This document shows, one piece after another, positions 55,251 through 63,867 of a stretch of 64,000 nt of DNA. The stretch comes from UBA1858 sp963976865. Lineage in GTDB: Bacteria > Pseudomonadota > Gammaproteobacteria > UBA4575. The stretch is from positions 124,001 to 188,000 of the forward strand of contig CAXBLY010000002.1 in the NCBI GenBank assembly GCA_963976865.1, in the 5' to 3' direction. Both the position numbers and the translations under genes were made by a program. Below the pieces are notes generated by a model. The model worked only from the letters and a program-made list of their open reading frames with translations. It had not been told where the DNA came from and did no database searches. Numbering within the stretch: the stretch's first letter is position 1; each line of letters starts with the position of its first letter.

Positions 55251-56115
55251 GCTCAAAATGCAGATATATAGGCTTATCTGTTTCACACATCTGCTTTAGC
55301 AGTATATTTTGCGTCTGATACTTAACGTTGCCAATCGCTAGCGCACCTATACCAACTGCGCCACTTGGAGAGTCGTCAATGGGCGCGGCATTATCCATCA
55401 CACCCAGACCTGCGATCCCTGAAGGTGGTACAGCATTAACATCGGCTGCCACCTTAAGATTACCCGCTTTCAATACCAGATCCCTGCTCATTACTTCAAT
55501 ACCGGCTGAAGCAGTCGCTAAAATCACGTCCACATTGCCGATGACAGAATCCAGCGTGTCAATTGCTTCACCTTTTATATCGGTTTTGCCAGAGCCGTAC
55601 TCAGCATTACAAATACCAGCAATTCGCTGTGATTTGTCCTTTTGACGACCAAAAATAGTCACATCCGCACCCGCTTTTGCTGCAATAACCGCACCCGCCA
55701 TGCCCACAGGACCTGTTCCTCCCAATGCTGCTACTGTCTTGCCTTTAAGGTCTGTATCAAATTTGTCCTGAAGCGCTTTTTCAACCGCTGCCAACATACC
55801 TGCTGCCGTAGTAAACGCTCCACTAGGATCCGCAAATGCTGACACCTCAAAAGGCGGCACCATGGATTTCTCACAGATTTTCATCATTTCCATGGCATCA
55901 TGCATATCCCTGCCACCAAAAAATATTCCTGTTCTCTTAACCCCGCTGGGGCCACGGGAAAATATTGCATCCTGAACCAGCGCCTGAACTTCGTCATTTT
56001 CTACTGATATATAAGGGATACAGTTCGACCATCCCGCATCTATGGCCATGTTGACGTCGAATGGACTAAGATTCTTCGCGGCGGTGATCATATGTAAAAT
56101 GTATGGCTTTTCCAT
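55210..56115 (-). CDS. mtdB: NAD(P)-dependent methylene-H4MPT dehydrogenase MtdB
   Basis: This 301-residue dehydrogenase oxidises methylene-H4MPT to methenyl-H4MPT. It shows LHMITAAKNLSPFDVNMAIDAGW, the glycine-rich AALGGTGPVGMAGAVIAAKAG nucleotide motif and FGRQKDKSQR, whose arginine suggests NADP use as well as NAD. It lies downstream of the beta-RFAP synthase gene (106 bases). Confidence 0.95.
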   Translation of the reverse strand: MEKPYILHMITAAKNLSPFDVNMAIDAGWSNCIPYISVENDEVQALVQDAIFSRGPSGVKRTGIFFGGRDMHDAMEMMKICEKSMVPPFEVSAFADPSGAFTTAAGMLAAVEKALQDKFDTDLKGKTVAALGGTGPVGMAGAVIAAKAGADVTIFGRQKDKSQRIAGICNAEYGSGKTDIKGEAIDTLDSVIGNVDVILATASAGIEVMSRDLVLKAGNLKVAADVNAVPPSGIAGLGVMDNAAPIDDSPSGAVGIGALAIGNVKYQTQNILLKQMCETDKPIYLHFEHAFEVAREYVHKK

Positions 56116-56221
56116 GTCTAATATCTCTCTAAAGTTGTATCCCAGTGTATTAAGAACAGATTCATCAGCAATACTCCACAGATGAAGGTTCTTGGCTAAA
56201 TCGTGCTTAAATTAATTATGT

Positions 56222-57265
56222 TTAACCGTTAATCTGACCTGAATCATGATCAGAACCATGACCAGTGTTTTGGTTGTTCTGTTTTTGCTCAACGGTGTTG
56301 GCAAGTGTCATTACTGCGCCTTCATTATTGCCCTGAACGACTTTATAACCAAGTTGAGGTAGGTGTGTAAACTGATTTTGCAATTCTCTTAGCATCGAAT
56401 GTGCTGCAACATCACTGTCAAAAAACGCAAATCCTGTTGGGCCCCATGAACTCTGCCCGACGCCAGGTATGTTCTTTCCTATCAAATATTCTATGACTTC
56501 AGCCACGGCAGCACTTGTATAGCGTCCTCCCTGCGCAGGCGCGAAATAATCGCCTACTCTTTGCTGAATTTCACGTACTCCCATTCCAAATTCCTGAATA
56601 TTTTTTTCGATCACGCCAGGTAATATTCTTGCCAGTACTTGTCTTGATAAAAATCCGGCGCAATTATCCGAGAATCTTGGCAGTGTTGAAAATGCATCAG
56701 ATTCAGGAGCACCATGAAGACCCAGGTCGTTACTGTCCTCGATAATTAATATACGCCATGCCTCGGGAAACGGATGCCGGGCTACAGTAGGTGGAACTCG
56801 TGTATTACTGCCTCTTCCACCGTCTACGATCATTCCACCCTGCACAAATGCGGCGACTCCTATGCCCGAGCGAGCTCCTCTGCCCAATTCCTGAGCAATA
56901 CCGACAGCATCAACTTTAATATTCCAGAGTTTTGCAATACAGCTGCCAACACACAATGCCAATTGCGTGCCTGAACCAAGTCCGGAATGTTCCGGGATTG
57001 AACGATGAACGTTTATCGCACAACCCCCATCCAGATTCCATTTTTCAAATAATTCCCGGGCAAAATCCAGGGCACGTTCACTACGTGGACCGCTGGCTTC
57101 AAATTTTTTACTGGGTTCGAGCGTCAGTTCTGTACTGAAACCGTCAATTGTTACACCCGCACTAATAAACTTGCGCCCCAGGGCTCCCCCAAGATCGACA
57201 AATCCCAGGTGTAATCTGGCTGGAGTTCTTACAGTAACATTTTGATTTTTGTGGTATAACATCAA
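56222..57265 (-). CDS. Beta-ribofuranosylaminobenzene 5'-phosphate synthase
   Basis: This 347-residue GHMP-kinase-fold enzyme condenses an aminobenzoate with PRPP, the first committed step to H4MPT. It shows TPARLHLGFVDLGGALGRKF, the glycine-rich SIPEHSGLGSGTQLALCVG and VGQSSWGPTGFAFF. It is the first gene of the minus-strand C1 operon, facing the fhc operon across a 283-bp control region. Confidence 0.93.
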   Translation of the reverse strand: MMLYHKNQNVTVRTPARLHLGFVDLGGALGRKFISAGVTIDGFSTELTLEPSKKFEASGPRSERALDFARELFEKWNLDGGCAINVHRSIPEHSGLGSGTQLALCVGSCIAKLWNIKVDAVGIAQELGRGARSGIGVAAFVQGGMIVDGGRGSNTRVPPTVARHPFPEAWRILIIEDSNDLGLHGAPESDAFSTLPRFSDNCAGFLSRQVLARILPGVIEKNIQEFGMGVREIQQRVGDYFAPAQGGRYTSAAVAEVIEYLIGKNIPGVGQSSWGPTGFAFFDSDVAAHSMLRELQNQFTHLPQLGYKVVQGNNEGAVMTLANTVEQKQNNQNTGHGSDHDSGQING

Positions 57266-57319
57266 TATTCTACAGTTGATTATTCATCTAGTATCACTGG
57301 ACCATAACTGAGCAATAAT

Positions 57320-57333
57320 TCACCGATCGGTGA
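57320..57333. promoter_or_regulatory. 14-bp perfect palindrome in the divergent fhc/bRFAP control region
   Basis: TCACCGATCGGTGA is a perfect palindrome 55 bases upstream of the beta-RFAP start and 216 upstream of fhcB. Its form (ACCGATCGGT core) resembles TetR-family operators. It is well placed to control the minus-strand C1 operon. Confidence 0.5.
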
Positions 57334-57400
57334 GTGAAATTCTTAGTAGGTTAGCCTGCTTGCGCAGTAGCGTTATTTTATACTGAACTGCAGCGCCCAA

Positions 57401-57434
57401 ACTAGTAGAAATACAGGATCCGTACTAGTAGAAA
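57401..57434 (+). promoter_or_regulatory. Duplicated 11-mer upstream of fhcB
   Basis: ACTAGTAGAAA occurs at 57401-57411 and again at 57424-57434, 23 bases apart (about two helical turns), 115-148 bases upstream of the fhcB start. Spacing suits cooperative binding of a regulator on one face of the DNA. Confidence 0.5.
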
Positions 57435-57548
57435 CAGTCACAATCGAAGACAATATGTCAGTATCTTGATAAATCATAACAAAATCGCAGACTGCTGGCT
57501 GAATCAGCACTCTTGAAATAACCAGTTAATACTACTAAAAATAAACTA

Positions 57549-58811
57549 ATGCAGTTTGAACATGTCACTTGCCCACATTGTGGAATTCTTTGCGATGACT
57601 TAACCATTGAGGTTAAAGACTCACAAATAACGCCACTCAATGTTGATCACCCCAAATGTACACGGGGATTCTCTCAGGCGTCTATCGACAGCGCAAACCC
57701 GCCTTCAGCAACAGTAGATGGCGAAAATGTTACTGTAGAAGAAGCGATTAATAAAGCTGTGGAAATACTCCAGTCTTCCTCTCAACCACTTGTAAGCGGA
57801 TTAATTGCCGATGTTGAAGCATGCAGGGAAGCCGTAGCACTTACTGAAAAGCTTGGGGGTGTCATTGATCATGCCAATGGCAAATACATTCGCGCCAACA
57901 TCGCGGTGATGCAACGTATGGGGAAAGTGAAAACCACCTTGGCAGAAGTACGCAATCGCGCCGATCATGTCATTATATTTGGCGCAGAAGTACTCGAGCG
58001 TTTTCCACGCTTGCTGCAGAGAGTTTTATCTCCACAGAAAAGCCTGGGGCCAGACGCTACAATAAACAAATCCATAACTATTATTGATTCACAGGCCCAA
58101 CCGGATGCAAGTAAATCTTTTGCTCAGGCCAATATAAATTATTTGCGCCTGGACGCAGCGAGCCTCGAATCAATCATACTGTCATTACAGGCAATCATTC
58201 AGTCACCAGATCAGTCTGCTGACAAGGAAAATGATATCTCAGCAAGGCTTAAAGAAGTCTATCAGAAAATATTAGACAGCCAGTACACGACAATTGTCTG
58301 GAATACAGGATTACTTGACACAGATACCGCCGAGCAAACTGTACAGGCAATAACGCTTTCAATAAAAACGCTAATGAAAGAAATTCGCTGCGTTGGTTTG
58401 CCGTTGGGTGGATCAAAAGGTGAAATTACTGCCAGTCAGGTTTCAACCTGGCAAACAGGAGTACCCTTACCTGTCGCCTTTATGAGCGGAACACCCGTAC
58501 ACGATCCTGTTTTATATGATGGCAGCACCATGCTGGAAAATAACGAAGCCGATACACTGGTATGGTTATCTACCTACAACGCTGATGACACTCCTCCCGT
58601 AACAGATATACCAACCATTGTTCTTGGCCATCCCAATATGCAGGCAGCGAAACAATCTGCTGTATTTATTCCTGTCGGCGTGCCGGGAATAGATCACCGC
58701 GGGCTCGCATGCAGAACAGATAGTGTGGCTACCTTGCCACTTCAAAAGATTCGCAGCAATGACTTACCAGTGGCTAGTGATGTGTTGAACAAAATTAACG
58801 AGATGCTCTAG
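57549..58811 (+). CDS. fhcB: Formyltransferase/hydrolase complex subunit B
   Basis: This 420-residue protein is related to formylmethanofuran dehydrogenase subunit B. Four cysteines at residues 8, 11, 15 and 37 (CPHCGILCDD...PKC) keep the [4Fe-4S] pattern of the archaeal dehydrogenase. However, the segment GKYIRANIAVMQRMGKVKTT has no cysteine or selenocysteine where the tungsten/molybdenum ligand would be. That agrees with bacterial Fhc being a hydrolase without redox activity. First gene of fhcBADC. Confidence 0.95.
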   Translation: MQFEHVTCPHCGILCDDLTIEVKDSQITPLNVDHPKCTRGFSQASIDSANPPSATVDGENVTVEEAINKAVEILQSSSQPLVSGLIADVEACREAVALTEKLGGVIDHANGKYIRANIAVMQRMGKVKTTLAEVRNRADHVIIFGAEVLERFPRLLQRVLSPQKSLGPDATINKSITIIDSQAQPDASKSFAQANINYLRLDAASLESIILSLQAIIQSPDQSADKENDISARLKEVYQKILDSQYTTIVWNTGLLDTDTAEQTVQAITLSIKTLMKEIRCVGLPLGGSKGEITASQVSTWQTGVPLPVAFMSGTPVHDPVLYDGSTMLENNEADTLVWLSTYNADDTPPVTDIPTIVLGHPNMQAAKQSAVFIPVGVPGIDHRGLACRTDSVATLPLQKIRSNDLPVASDVLNKINEML

Positions 58812-58819
58812 AGGGAACT

Positions 58820-60478
58820 ATGGCAATTAAACTCACAGGTGGTGAAATTTATGATCCGGCGCATCAGGTTGATGGCAAAAAGCAGGATCTCTACATCGTT
58901 GGTGGCAAGATTACACACGAATTACCTGATAATGAAAAAGTAACAGAAACGCATGACTTAAATGGCTGCATAGTCATGGCAGGCGCCATCGACTTACATA
59001 CTCACATTGGTGGCGGCAAAGTCAATATTGCCCGAACAATGATGCTTGAAGACGAACATGCTCACCCTCATGACGGGAATCATATATGCCGTTCCGGCAA
59101 TGGTCATGTTGTGCCCTCTACATTCTCAACAGGTTATCGCTATGCCGAAATGGGTTACACCGCCTGCTTCGAACCTGCCGTACTTCCAGTAAACGCCCGC
59201 CAGGCACATATGGAAATGGCAGACACACCAATGGTTGATAAAGGTGGCTATGTATTGCTGGGCAATGATGATTTCCTACTTGGCATGATGCAGAAAAATG
59301 TAAGTCAGGCCGCTATTAACGATTATGTCGCCTGGATCCTTGATGCCAGCCAGTGTATTGGTATTAAAGTTGTTAATGCAGGGGGTGTACATGCATTCAA
59401 ATACAACCAGCGCCGACTCGATGTTGACGAAAGCGGTCCTGCAGGCAGCACACCTAGAGAAATTATTACCAAATTAAGTCGCGCAGTACATGAACTTGGT
59501 GTGACACATCCATTACACGTACATGCAAGCAACCTGGGTATTCCGGGTAACTTTAAATCTACTCTGGCCACTATGGCCGCCGCTGATGGACTACCAATAC
59601 ATTTAACTCATATTCAATTTCACAGCTACGGCACGGAAGGCGATTACAAATTCTCGTCTGCCGCCTGCGAAATTGCAGAAGCAATAAACAACACACCGAA
59701 TGTCACTGCGGATGTTGGTCAAATCATGTTTGGCCAGACAATTACTACTTCAGGTGACACCATGATGCAGTACTTTGGTCACGAACATGCACACCCAAAG
59801 AAGTGGACAGTCATGGATATTGAATGTGAAATGGGTTGCGGTGTAATTCCATTCAAGTATCGCGATAAAAGTTTCGTCAATGCACTTCAGTGGGCGATTG
59901 GTCTGGAAATTTTCTTACAGGTCAATGACCCATGGCGAGTGTTCCTGACAACAGACCATCCCAATGGCGCTCCATTCACCAGTTATCCGCACCTGATAAA
60001 ACTTTTGATGAACCGCTCTTTCCGTAATGATGCATTCAACATCATTCACGAAGATGCGCAGAAGATGTCAAATCTTGCCTCAATGGACAGAGAATACAGT
60101 CTGTATGAGATTGCCATCATGACACGTGCAGCACCCGCAAGAATATTAGGCCTGACCAGCCAGGGGCATTTGGGAGAAGGTGCAAGCGCCAATATCACTG
60201 TGTATCGCAAACAGGATGATATTGAACAGATGTTTGCAAAACCCTCTCTCGTCTTCAAGAACGGTACATTAATCGTCAAGGATGGCGAAGTAATCAAAGT
60301 GGTTAAGGGTGTCACACATGTGGTCAAACCTGAATATGACAAAGGGGTTGAAAAGTCTCTCAGCAAATATTTTGATGATTACCAGACTATTTCATTACCC
60401 AACTTCAAAATTTCAACGGATGAAATGATTGAATGCATAGGCAGTGATGTAGAAGTTCATCCATGTACTCCAAAATAA
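58820..60478 (+). CDS. fhcA: Formyltransferase/hydrolase complex subunit A
   Basis: This 552-residue amidohydrolase releases formate from formyl-methylofuran. The dinuclear zinc site is seen as IDLHTHIGGG (His60, His62), the carboxylated-lysine candidate in CIGIKVVNAGG, PLHVHASN, LPIHLTHIQFHSYG and LTTDHPNGAP. It starts 8 bases after fhcB, with GAGGGAACT before the ATG. Confidence 0.97.
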   Translation: MAIKLTGGEIYDPAHQVDGKKQDLYIVGGKITHELPDNEKVTETHDLNGCIVMAGAIDLHTHIGGGKVNIARTMMLEDEHAHPHDGNHICRSGNGHVVPSTFSTGYRYAEMGYTACFEPAVLPVNARQAHMEMADTPMVDKGGYVLLGNDDFLLGMMQKNVSQAAINDYVAWILDASQCIGIKVVNAGGVHAFKYNQRRLDVDESGPAGSTPREIITKLSRAVHELGVTHPLHVHASNLGIPGNFKSTLATMAAADGLPIHLTHIQFHSYGTEGDYKFSSAACEIAEAINNTPNVTADVGQIMFGQTITTSGDTMMQYFGHEHAHPKKWTVMDIECEMGCGVIPFKYRDKSFVNALQWAIGLEIFLQVNDPWRVFLTTDHPNGAPFTSYPHLIKLLMNRSFRNDAFNIIHEDAQKMSNLASMDREYSLYEIAIMTRAAPARILGLTSQGHLGEGASANITVYRKQDDIEQMFAKPSLVFKNGTLIVKDGEVIKVVKGVTHVVKPEYDKGVEKSLSKYFDDYQTISLPNFKISTDEMIECIGSDVEVHPCTPK

Positions 60479-60482
60479 AATT

Positions 60483-61382
60483 ATGATTATTAACGGCGTT
60501 GTAATTGATGATACTTTCTCTGAAGCATTCTCCATGCGTGCTACACGAGTCATTATCACTGCAATAAATTATAAATGGGCACGTCATGCCGCAGAAACCA
60601 TGACTGGCTTTGCTACGTCTGTGATTGGTTGCAAAGTCGAAGCTGGTATAGAACGCGCTATGGGCAATCACGAAACTCCAGATGGCCGGCCAGGCATGTC
60701 TGTACTTCTGTTTTCAACAGACAGAAAAACATTACAGCAGCAACTTGAAGCCCGTGTTGGTCAGTGTGTACTGACCTGCCCTACGACTGCGGTTTTTTCA
60801 GGAATGGAGAGCGAAGAACAAATTGCGCTTGGAAAAAATTTACGCTATTTCGGCGATGGCTATCAAAGCTCAAAGCAGATCGGTGGTAAACGCTACTGGA
60901 GAATTCCCGTTATGGATGGCGAGTTTGTCTGTGAAGAGATGGCAGGCGTTCAGAAAGCCATTGGTGGCGGCAACATTCTTGTCTTTGCGAGAACCGTTTC
61001 GCAGGTGTTACTTGCATGCGAAGCCGCGATTGACTCTATGAGCATGTTACCAAACATTATCTTACCTTTCCCCGGCGGCGGGGTTCGCTCCGGATCAAAA
61101 GTGGGATCCAAGTATAAAGCCTTAAGTGCATCCACCAATCATAATTTCTGCCCGACCTTAAAAGGCCTGCCAGGTAACGTGCTGGACAAAAATATTGAGG
61201 CCGTCATGGAAATAGTTATCGATGGTTTAACAGCGGAAGATATACGCCTGGCCATGAAACGAGGCATAGAAGCCGTATGCGATCTGGGCAAGTCACAAGG
61301 TATTGAAAAAATTACAGGTGGAAATTATGGCGGCAAACTTGGCCAACACCATTTCCACTTAAGAGAGATTGTCAATGAGTAA
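60483..61382 (+). CDS. fhcD: Formylmethanofuran:H4MPT formyltransferase
   Basis: This 299-residue formyltransferase transfers the formyl group from H4MPT to methylofuran. GVVIDDTFSEAFSMRATRVIITA and FPGGGVRSGSKVGSKYK are family motifs, and length matches archaeal Ftr (297). It lies 4 bases after fhcA and overlaps fhcC. Confidence 0.97.
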   Translation: MIINGVVIDDTFSEAFSMRATRVIITAINYKWARHAAETMTGFATSVIGCKVEAGIERAMGNHETPDGRPGMSVLLFSTDRKTLQQQLEARVGQCVLTCPTTAVFSGMESEEQIALGKNLRYFGDGYQSSKQIGGKRYWRIPVMDGEFVCEEMAGVQKAIGGGNILVFARTVSQVLLACEAAIDSMSMLPNIILPFPGGGVRSGSKVGSKYKALSASTNHNFCPTLKGLPGNVLDKNIEAVMEIVIDGLTAEDIRLAMKRGIEAVCDLGKSQGIEKITGGNYGGKLGQHHFHLREIVNE

Positions 61383-62199
61383 TACAACTGTCACTTTTAA
61401 TGGCCTGGCTAGCGCACGCATTGATATGCGCTGGTTGACTGATGCTATTACTAACGCATACACAGCGGATCAAGCCAGCAAAATCACTATTCCAGTAGGC
61501 AATAAATCCATTGAGGTGGGCGAACTGTTCAAACTTTCTGGCAACTTCAGTAACAACGCCATCGAACTCAAAGACTCAACTGCAAAGCTGGATTACATTG
61601 GCTGCGCCTTGCCTGAAGGCACACACCTTACTGTCACGGGTGACTGCGGCCACTATCTCGGCGCACAACTCGCAGGTGGGAAAATCACTATTACGGGCGA
61701 TACAAAAGATTATGCCGGCTGTTCGATGCGTAAAGGCTTAATTGAAATTAAAGGTAATTGTACAAATTATTTAGGCAGCGCCTTTCACGGACAAAAGAAA
61801 GGCATGTCTGGTGGAACAATTCTGGTTCATGGAAACACTGGTAACTTCACTGGTGACCTGATGCGCAGAGGTATCATTATGGTCACTGGCAATATAGGTG
61901 ACTACTGTGGAAGCCGCATGATAGCCGGCACCATCACAAACCTGGGCAAAATGGGTAAACAGCCGGGCATGGGCATGCGCAGAGGCACGCTGTTGCTACC
62001 GGAATTACCTGAAGATATGCCAGCATCTCATACGTATTGCGGTCGACATAACCTGGGTTATCTAACCTTACTTCTTCATGAACTAAGAACCTATGATAGT
62101 GAGTTCAAATCACTGCATTCAATGAGGCGCCGTGTTCAGAAATACATGGGCGATACATCCGTTGGTGGCCTAGGGGAAATTCTTATTTGGATAGGATAG
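61375..62199 (+). CDS. fhcC: Formyltransferase/hydrolase complex subunit C
   Basis: This 274-residue beta-helix protein of the FwdC/GltB-C-terminal type has repeated G-x-I-x-I-x-G-N/D turns (from residue about 80 to 215), which scaffold FhcA and FhcD. The start is ATG 61375, overlapping the fhcD stop by 8 bases; the TTG 6 bases upstream is less likely. It ends the fhc operon or reads on into the DUF4242 gene. Confidence 0.96.
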   Translation: MSNTTVTFNGLASARIDMRWLTDAITNAYTADQASKITIPVGNKSIEVGELFKLSGNFSNNAIELKDSTAKLDYIGCALPEGTHLTVTGDCGHYLGAQLAGGKITITGDTKDYAGCSMRKGLIEIKGNCTNYLGSAFHGQKKGMSGGTILVHGNTGNFTGDLMRRGIIMVTGNIGDYCGSRMIAGTITNLGKMGKQPGMGMRRGTLLLPELPEDMPASHTYCGRHNLGYLTLLLHELRTYDSEFKSLHSMRRRVQKYMGDTSVGGLGEILIWIG

Positions 62200-62249
62200 A
62201 AAACTGTTAAAATAAGTACCATCATACAAAATCATTAAAGGAGGCAAAC

Positions 62250-62522
62250 ATGCCTAAATACATCATAGAAAGGGAAATACCAGACGCTGGTAGTTTAACA
62301 GCAGCTGACCTACAGGGCATCTCACAGAAATCCTGCAGCATTCTTAAAAACATGGGTCCACAAATCCAGTGGGTAGAAAGCTTTGTTACTCAAAACAAAG
62401 TTTACTGTACATACATTGCACCCAATGAAGAAGAAATCCGCAAACACGCTGAAGAAGGTGGTTTTCCAGCGAACAGTATTGCAGAAATCAAATCAGTCAT
62501 CGACCCAACTACTTCAGAGTAA
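62250..62522 (+). CDS. DUF4242 small protein following fhcC
   Basis: This is a 90-residue soluble protein (MPKYIIEREIPDAGSLTAADL, VESFVTQNKVYCTYIAPNEEEIRKHAEEGGFPANSI) of the DUF4242 ferredoxin-like family. A Streptomyces relative is reported to bind nickel, but no general role is known. It has a strong ribosome site (AAAGGAGG) and lies 50 bases after fhcC, followed by two hairpins, so it is probably expressed with fhc. It is not a known Fhc subunit. Confidence 0.85.
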   Translation: MPKYIIEREIPDAGSLTAADLQGISQKSCSILKNMGPQIQWVESFVTQNKVYCTYIAPNEEEIRKHAEEGGFPANSIAEIKSVIDPTTSE

Positions 62523-62544
62523 GTAACAGCTCCTCGACAGACTC

Positions 62545-62571
62545 TCACATTCATTATCGCGGTGAATGTGA
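62545..62571 (+). other. Hairpin after the DUF4242 gene
   Basis: A 9-bp stem TCACATTCA/TGAATGTGA (62545-62553 and 62563-62571) has a 9-base loop, is not followed by a T run, and is immediately followed by the stronger hairpin at 62582. Confidence 0.5.
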
Positions 62572-62581
62572 ATATCCCGCA

Positions 62582-62615
62582 ATACCTAAAGCCCTCACAC
62601 AAGGGCTTTAGGTAT
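62582..62615. terminator. Strong hairpin between the DUF4242 gene and glpD-like gene
   Basis: A perfect 14-bp stem ATACCTAAAGCCCT/AGGGCTTTAGGTAT has a 6-base loop, placed between convergent genes. There is no long T run on either side, so it may work as a bidirectional or 3'-end-stabilising structure. Confidence 0.65.
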
Positions 62616-62685
62616 ATGCAAATCCATAAGACTGGAATAAAACAGACAATTACGTAAGCGGAAATTATCCAGATTAATCAAAACG

Positions 62686-63867
62686 CTACTTTAAGCGCAA
62701 ATATTTTGTGTCAGTATACGACTGTCTCTCAGGAAGAGAATCCAGCAAACAAGATATTGCCCGCTCTGAAGTTGCACGATAGGCAGTAAGTTTCCCACCA
62801 AAAATTGATAGCATCCTAGGTTTCACTTTACGGTCACGCAAATAAATTGTCTCTCTCGATCTTTGATTGGCATCCTCTTTCTCATTTGGAAGGACACGCA
62901 ACCCAGAAAACTGGTGTTTTATTTGCAATTGCTCCGGCTTAAGCTCTCGAAAATAGTGGCAGAATGTTTTCAGAAGATATTCAACTTCCTCAGCTAACGG
63001 CATCGTCTTACCAGGTTCCTGGGTGAATAAAGTTTCAGTTGTGCCAATGAGCGTATCTCCGTACCAGGGCATAACGAATACAGGTCTTTTATCATCCGGG
63101 CTTTCCAGGTAAAAAATTGCTTCGCCAAGTGATACCGGCAAAACGATATGCGCACCCTGCACGAGATCAACGGATACCTTCTCTTGTCTGGGCTGAACAT
63201 GTGCAAGCACGCTTGAAGCCCACGGCCCTCCCGCATTTATAATGGTTTTACTTGTTATAGTGATAGCTTCACCAGACGCCGGCATACAGCTCAGCTCACA
63301 GGAATTATCATACAGCTTAATGTCATTCACTTTAGTACCAAGCATTAGCTCAGCACCATATTCTTGTGCAGAATCCATAACCGCACGAGTGAGCAATGCA
63401 TCGTCAGTTTGTGCTTCATAATATTCAAAAACGGCCTGCAGGTTTTCCACATTTAAACCGTATAGCTGCTTCCATTCATGTTTTGTAGTGCATTTGAATC
63501 GCGCATCTCTCGAAAGATTTCCCAATAATGCATATATTGACAAGCCCGCAAAGATCATCCACGGCGGTCTCTTTGAATCTTTATAAACAGGAATATAAAC
63601 CTTTTTAAGCTGAACAAGATCTGGTGCATTTTTTAATAAATAACTACGCTCCTGCAAACATTCACGCACCAGAGAAATTTGAAATTGCTCCAGATAGCGC
63701 AGCCCTCCATGAATCAGCTTGCTTGATCGTGAGGACGTTCCATGTGCAAGACCATCATATTGCTCTATTAAAATGGTTTTGTACCCGCGTACAGCCGCTG
63801 CCTGGGCTGCTCCTACACCGTGAATCCCACCTCCAATGATTGCTACGTCATAATTCATTACTGACAT
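62686..63867 (-). CDS. Short GlpD-like FAD-dependent glycerol-3-phosphate dehydrogenase
   Basis: This is a 393-residue FAD oxidoreductase. YDVAIIGGGIHGVGAAQAAAVRG and SSRSSKLIHGGLRYLEQF are GlpD signatures, with IFGGKLTAYRATSE near the C-terminus. It lacks the ~100-residue C-terminal helical domain of GlpD (about 500 residues), so it may be a shortened homologue rather than a broken gene: the frame is intact and ends normally. It may start at ATG 63867 or ATG 63858; the latter gives a TAATG junction with the upstream gene. Confidence 0.8.
   Translation of the reverse strand: MSVMNYDVAIIGGGIHGVGAAQAAAVRGYKTILIEQYDGLAHGTSSRSSKLIHGGLRYLEQFQISLVRECLQERSYLLKNAPDLVQLKKVYIPVYKDSKRPPWMIFAGLSIYALLGNLSRDARFKCTTKHEWKQLYGLNVENLQAVFEYYEAQTDDALLTRAVMDSAQEYGAELMLGTKVNDIKLYDNSCELSCMPASGEAITITSKTIINAGGPWASSVLAHVQPRQEKVSVDLVQGAHIVLPVSLGEAIFYLESPDDKRPVFVMPWYGDTLIGTTETLFTQEPGKTMPLAEEVEYLLKTFCHYFRELKPEQLQIKHQFSGLRVLPNEKEDANQRSRETIYLRDRKVKPRMLSIFGGKLTAYRATSERAISCLLDSLPERQSYTDTKYLRLK

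Larger units (their letters stand above)
57266..57548. other. Divergent control region of the C1 operons
   Basis: This 283-bp gap between the beta-RFAP synthase and fhcB starts carries the palindrome at 57320 and the paired 11-mer at 57401. No reading frame is likely. Promoters of both C1 operons should lie here. Confidence 0.7.

Noticed and set aside
44743..62522. Recent archaeal transfer of the C1 island
   Set aside because: Although the families are shared with methanogens, the fhc form (FhcB without metal-ligand Cys, mtdB, fae) is the standard bacterial version, and base composition does not visibly differ from neighbours.
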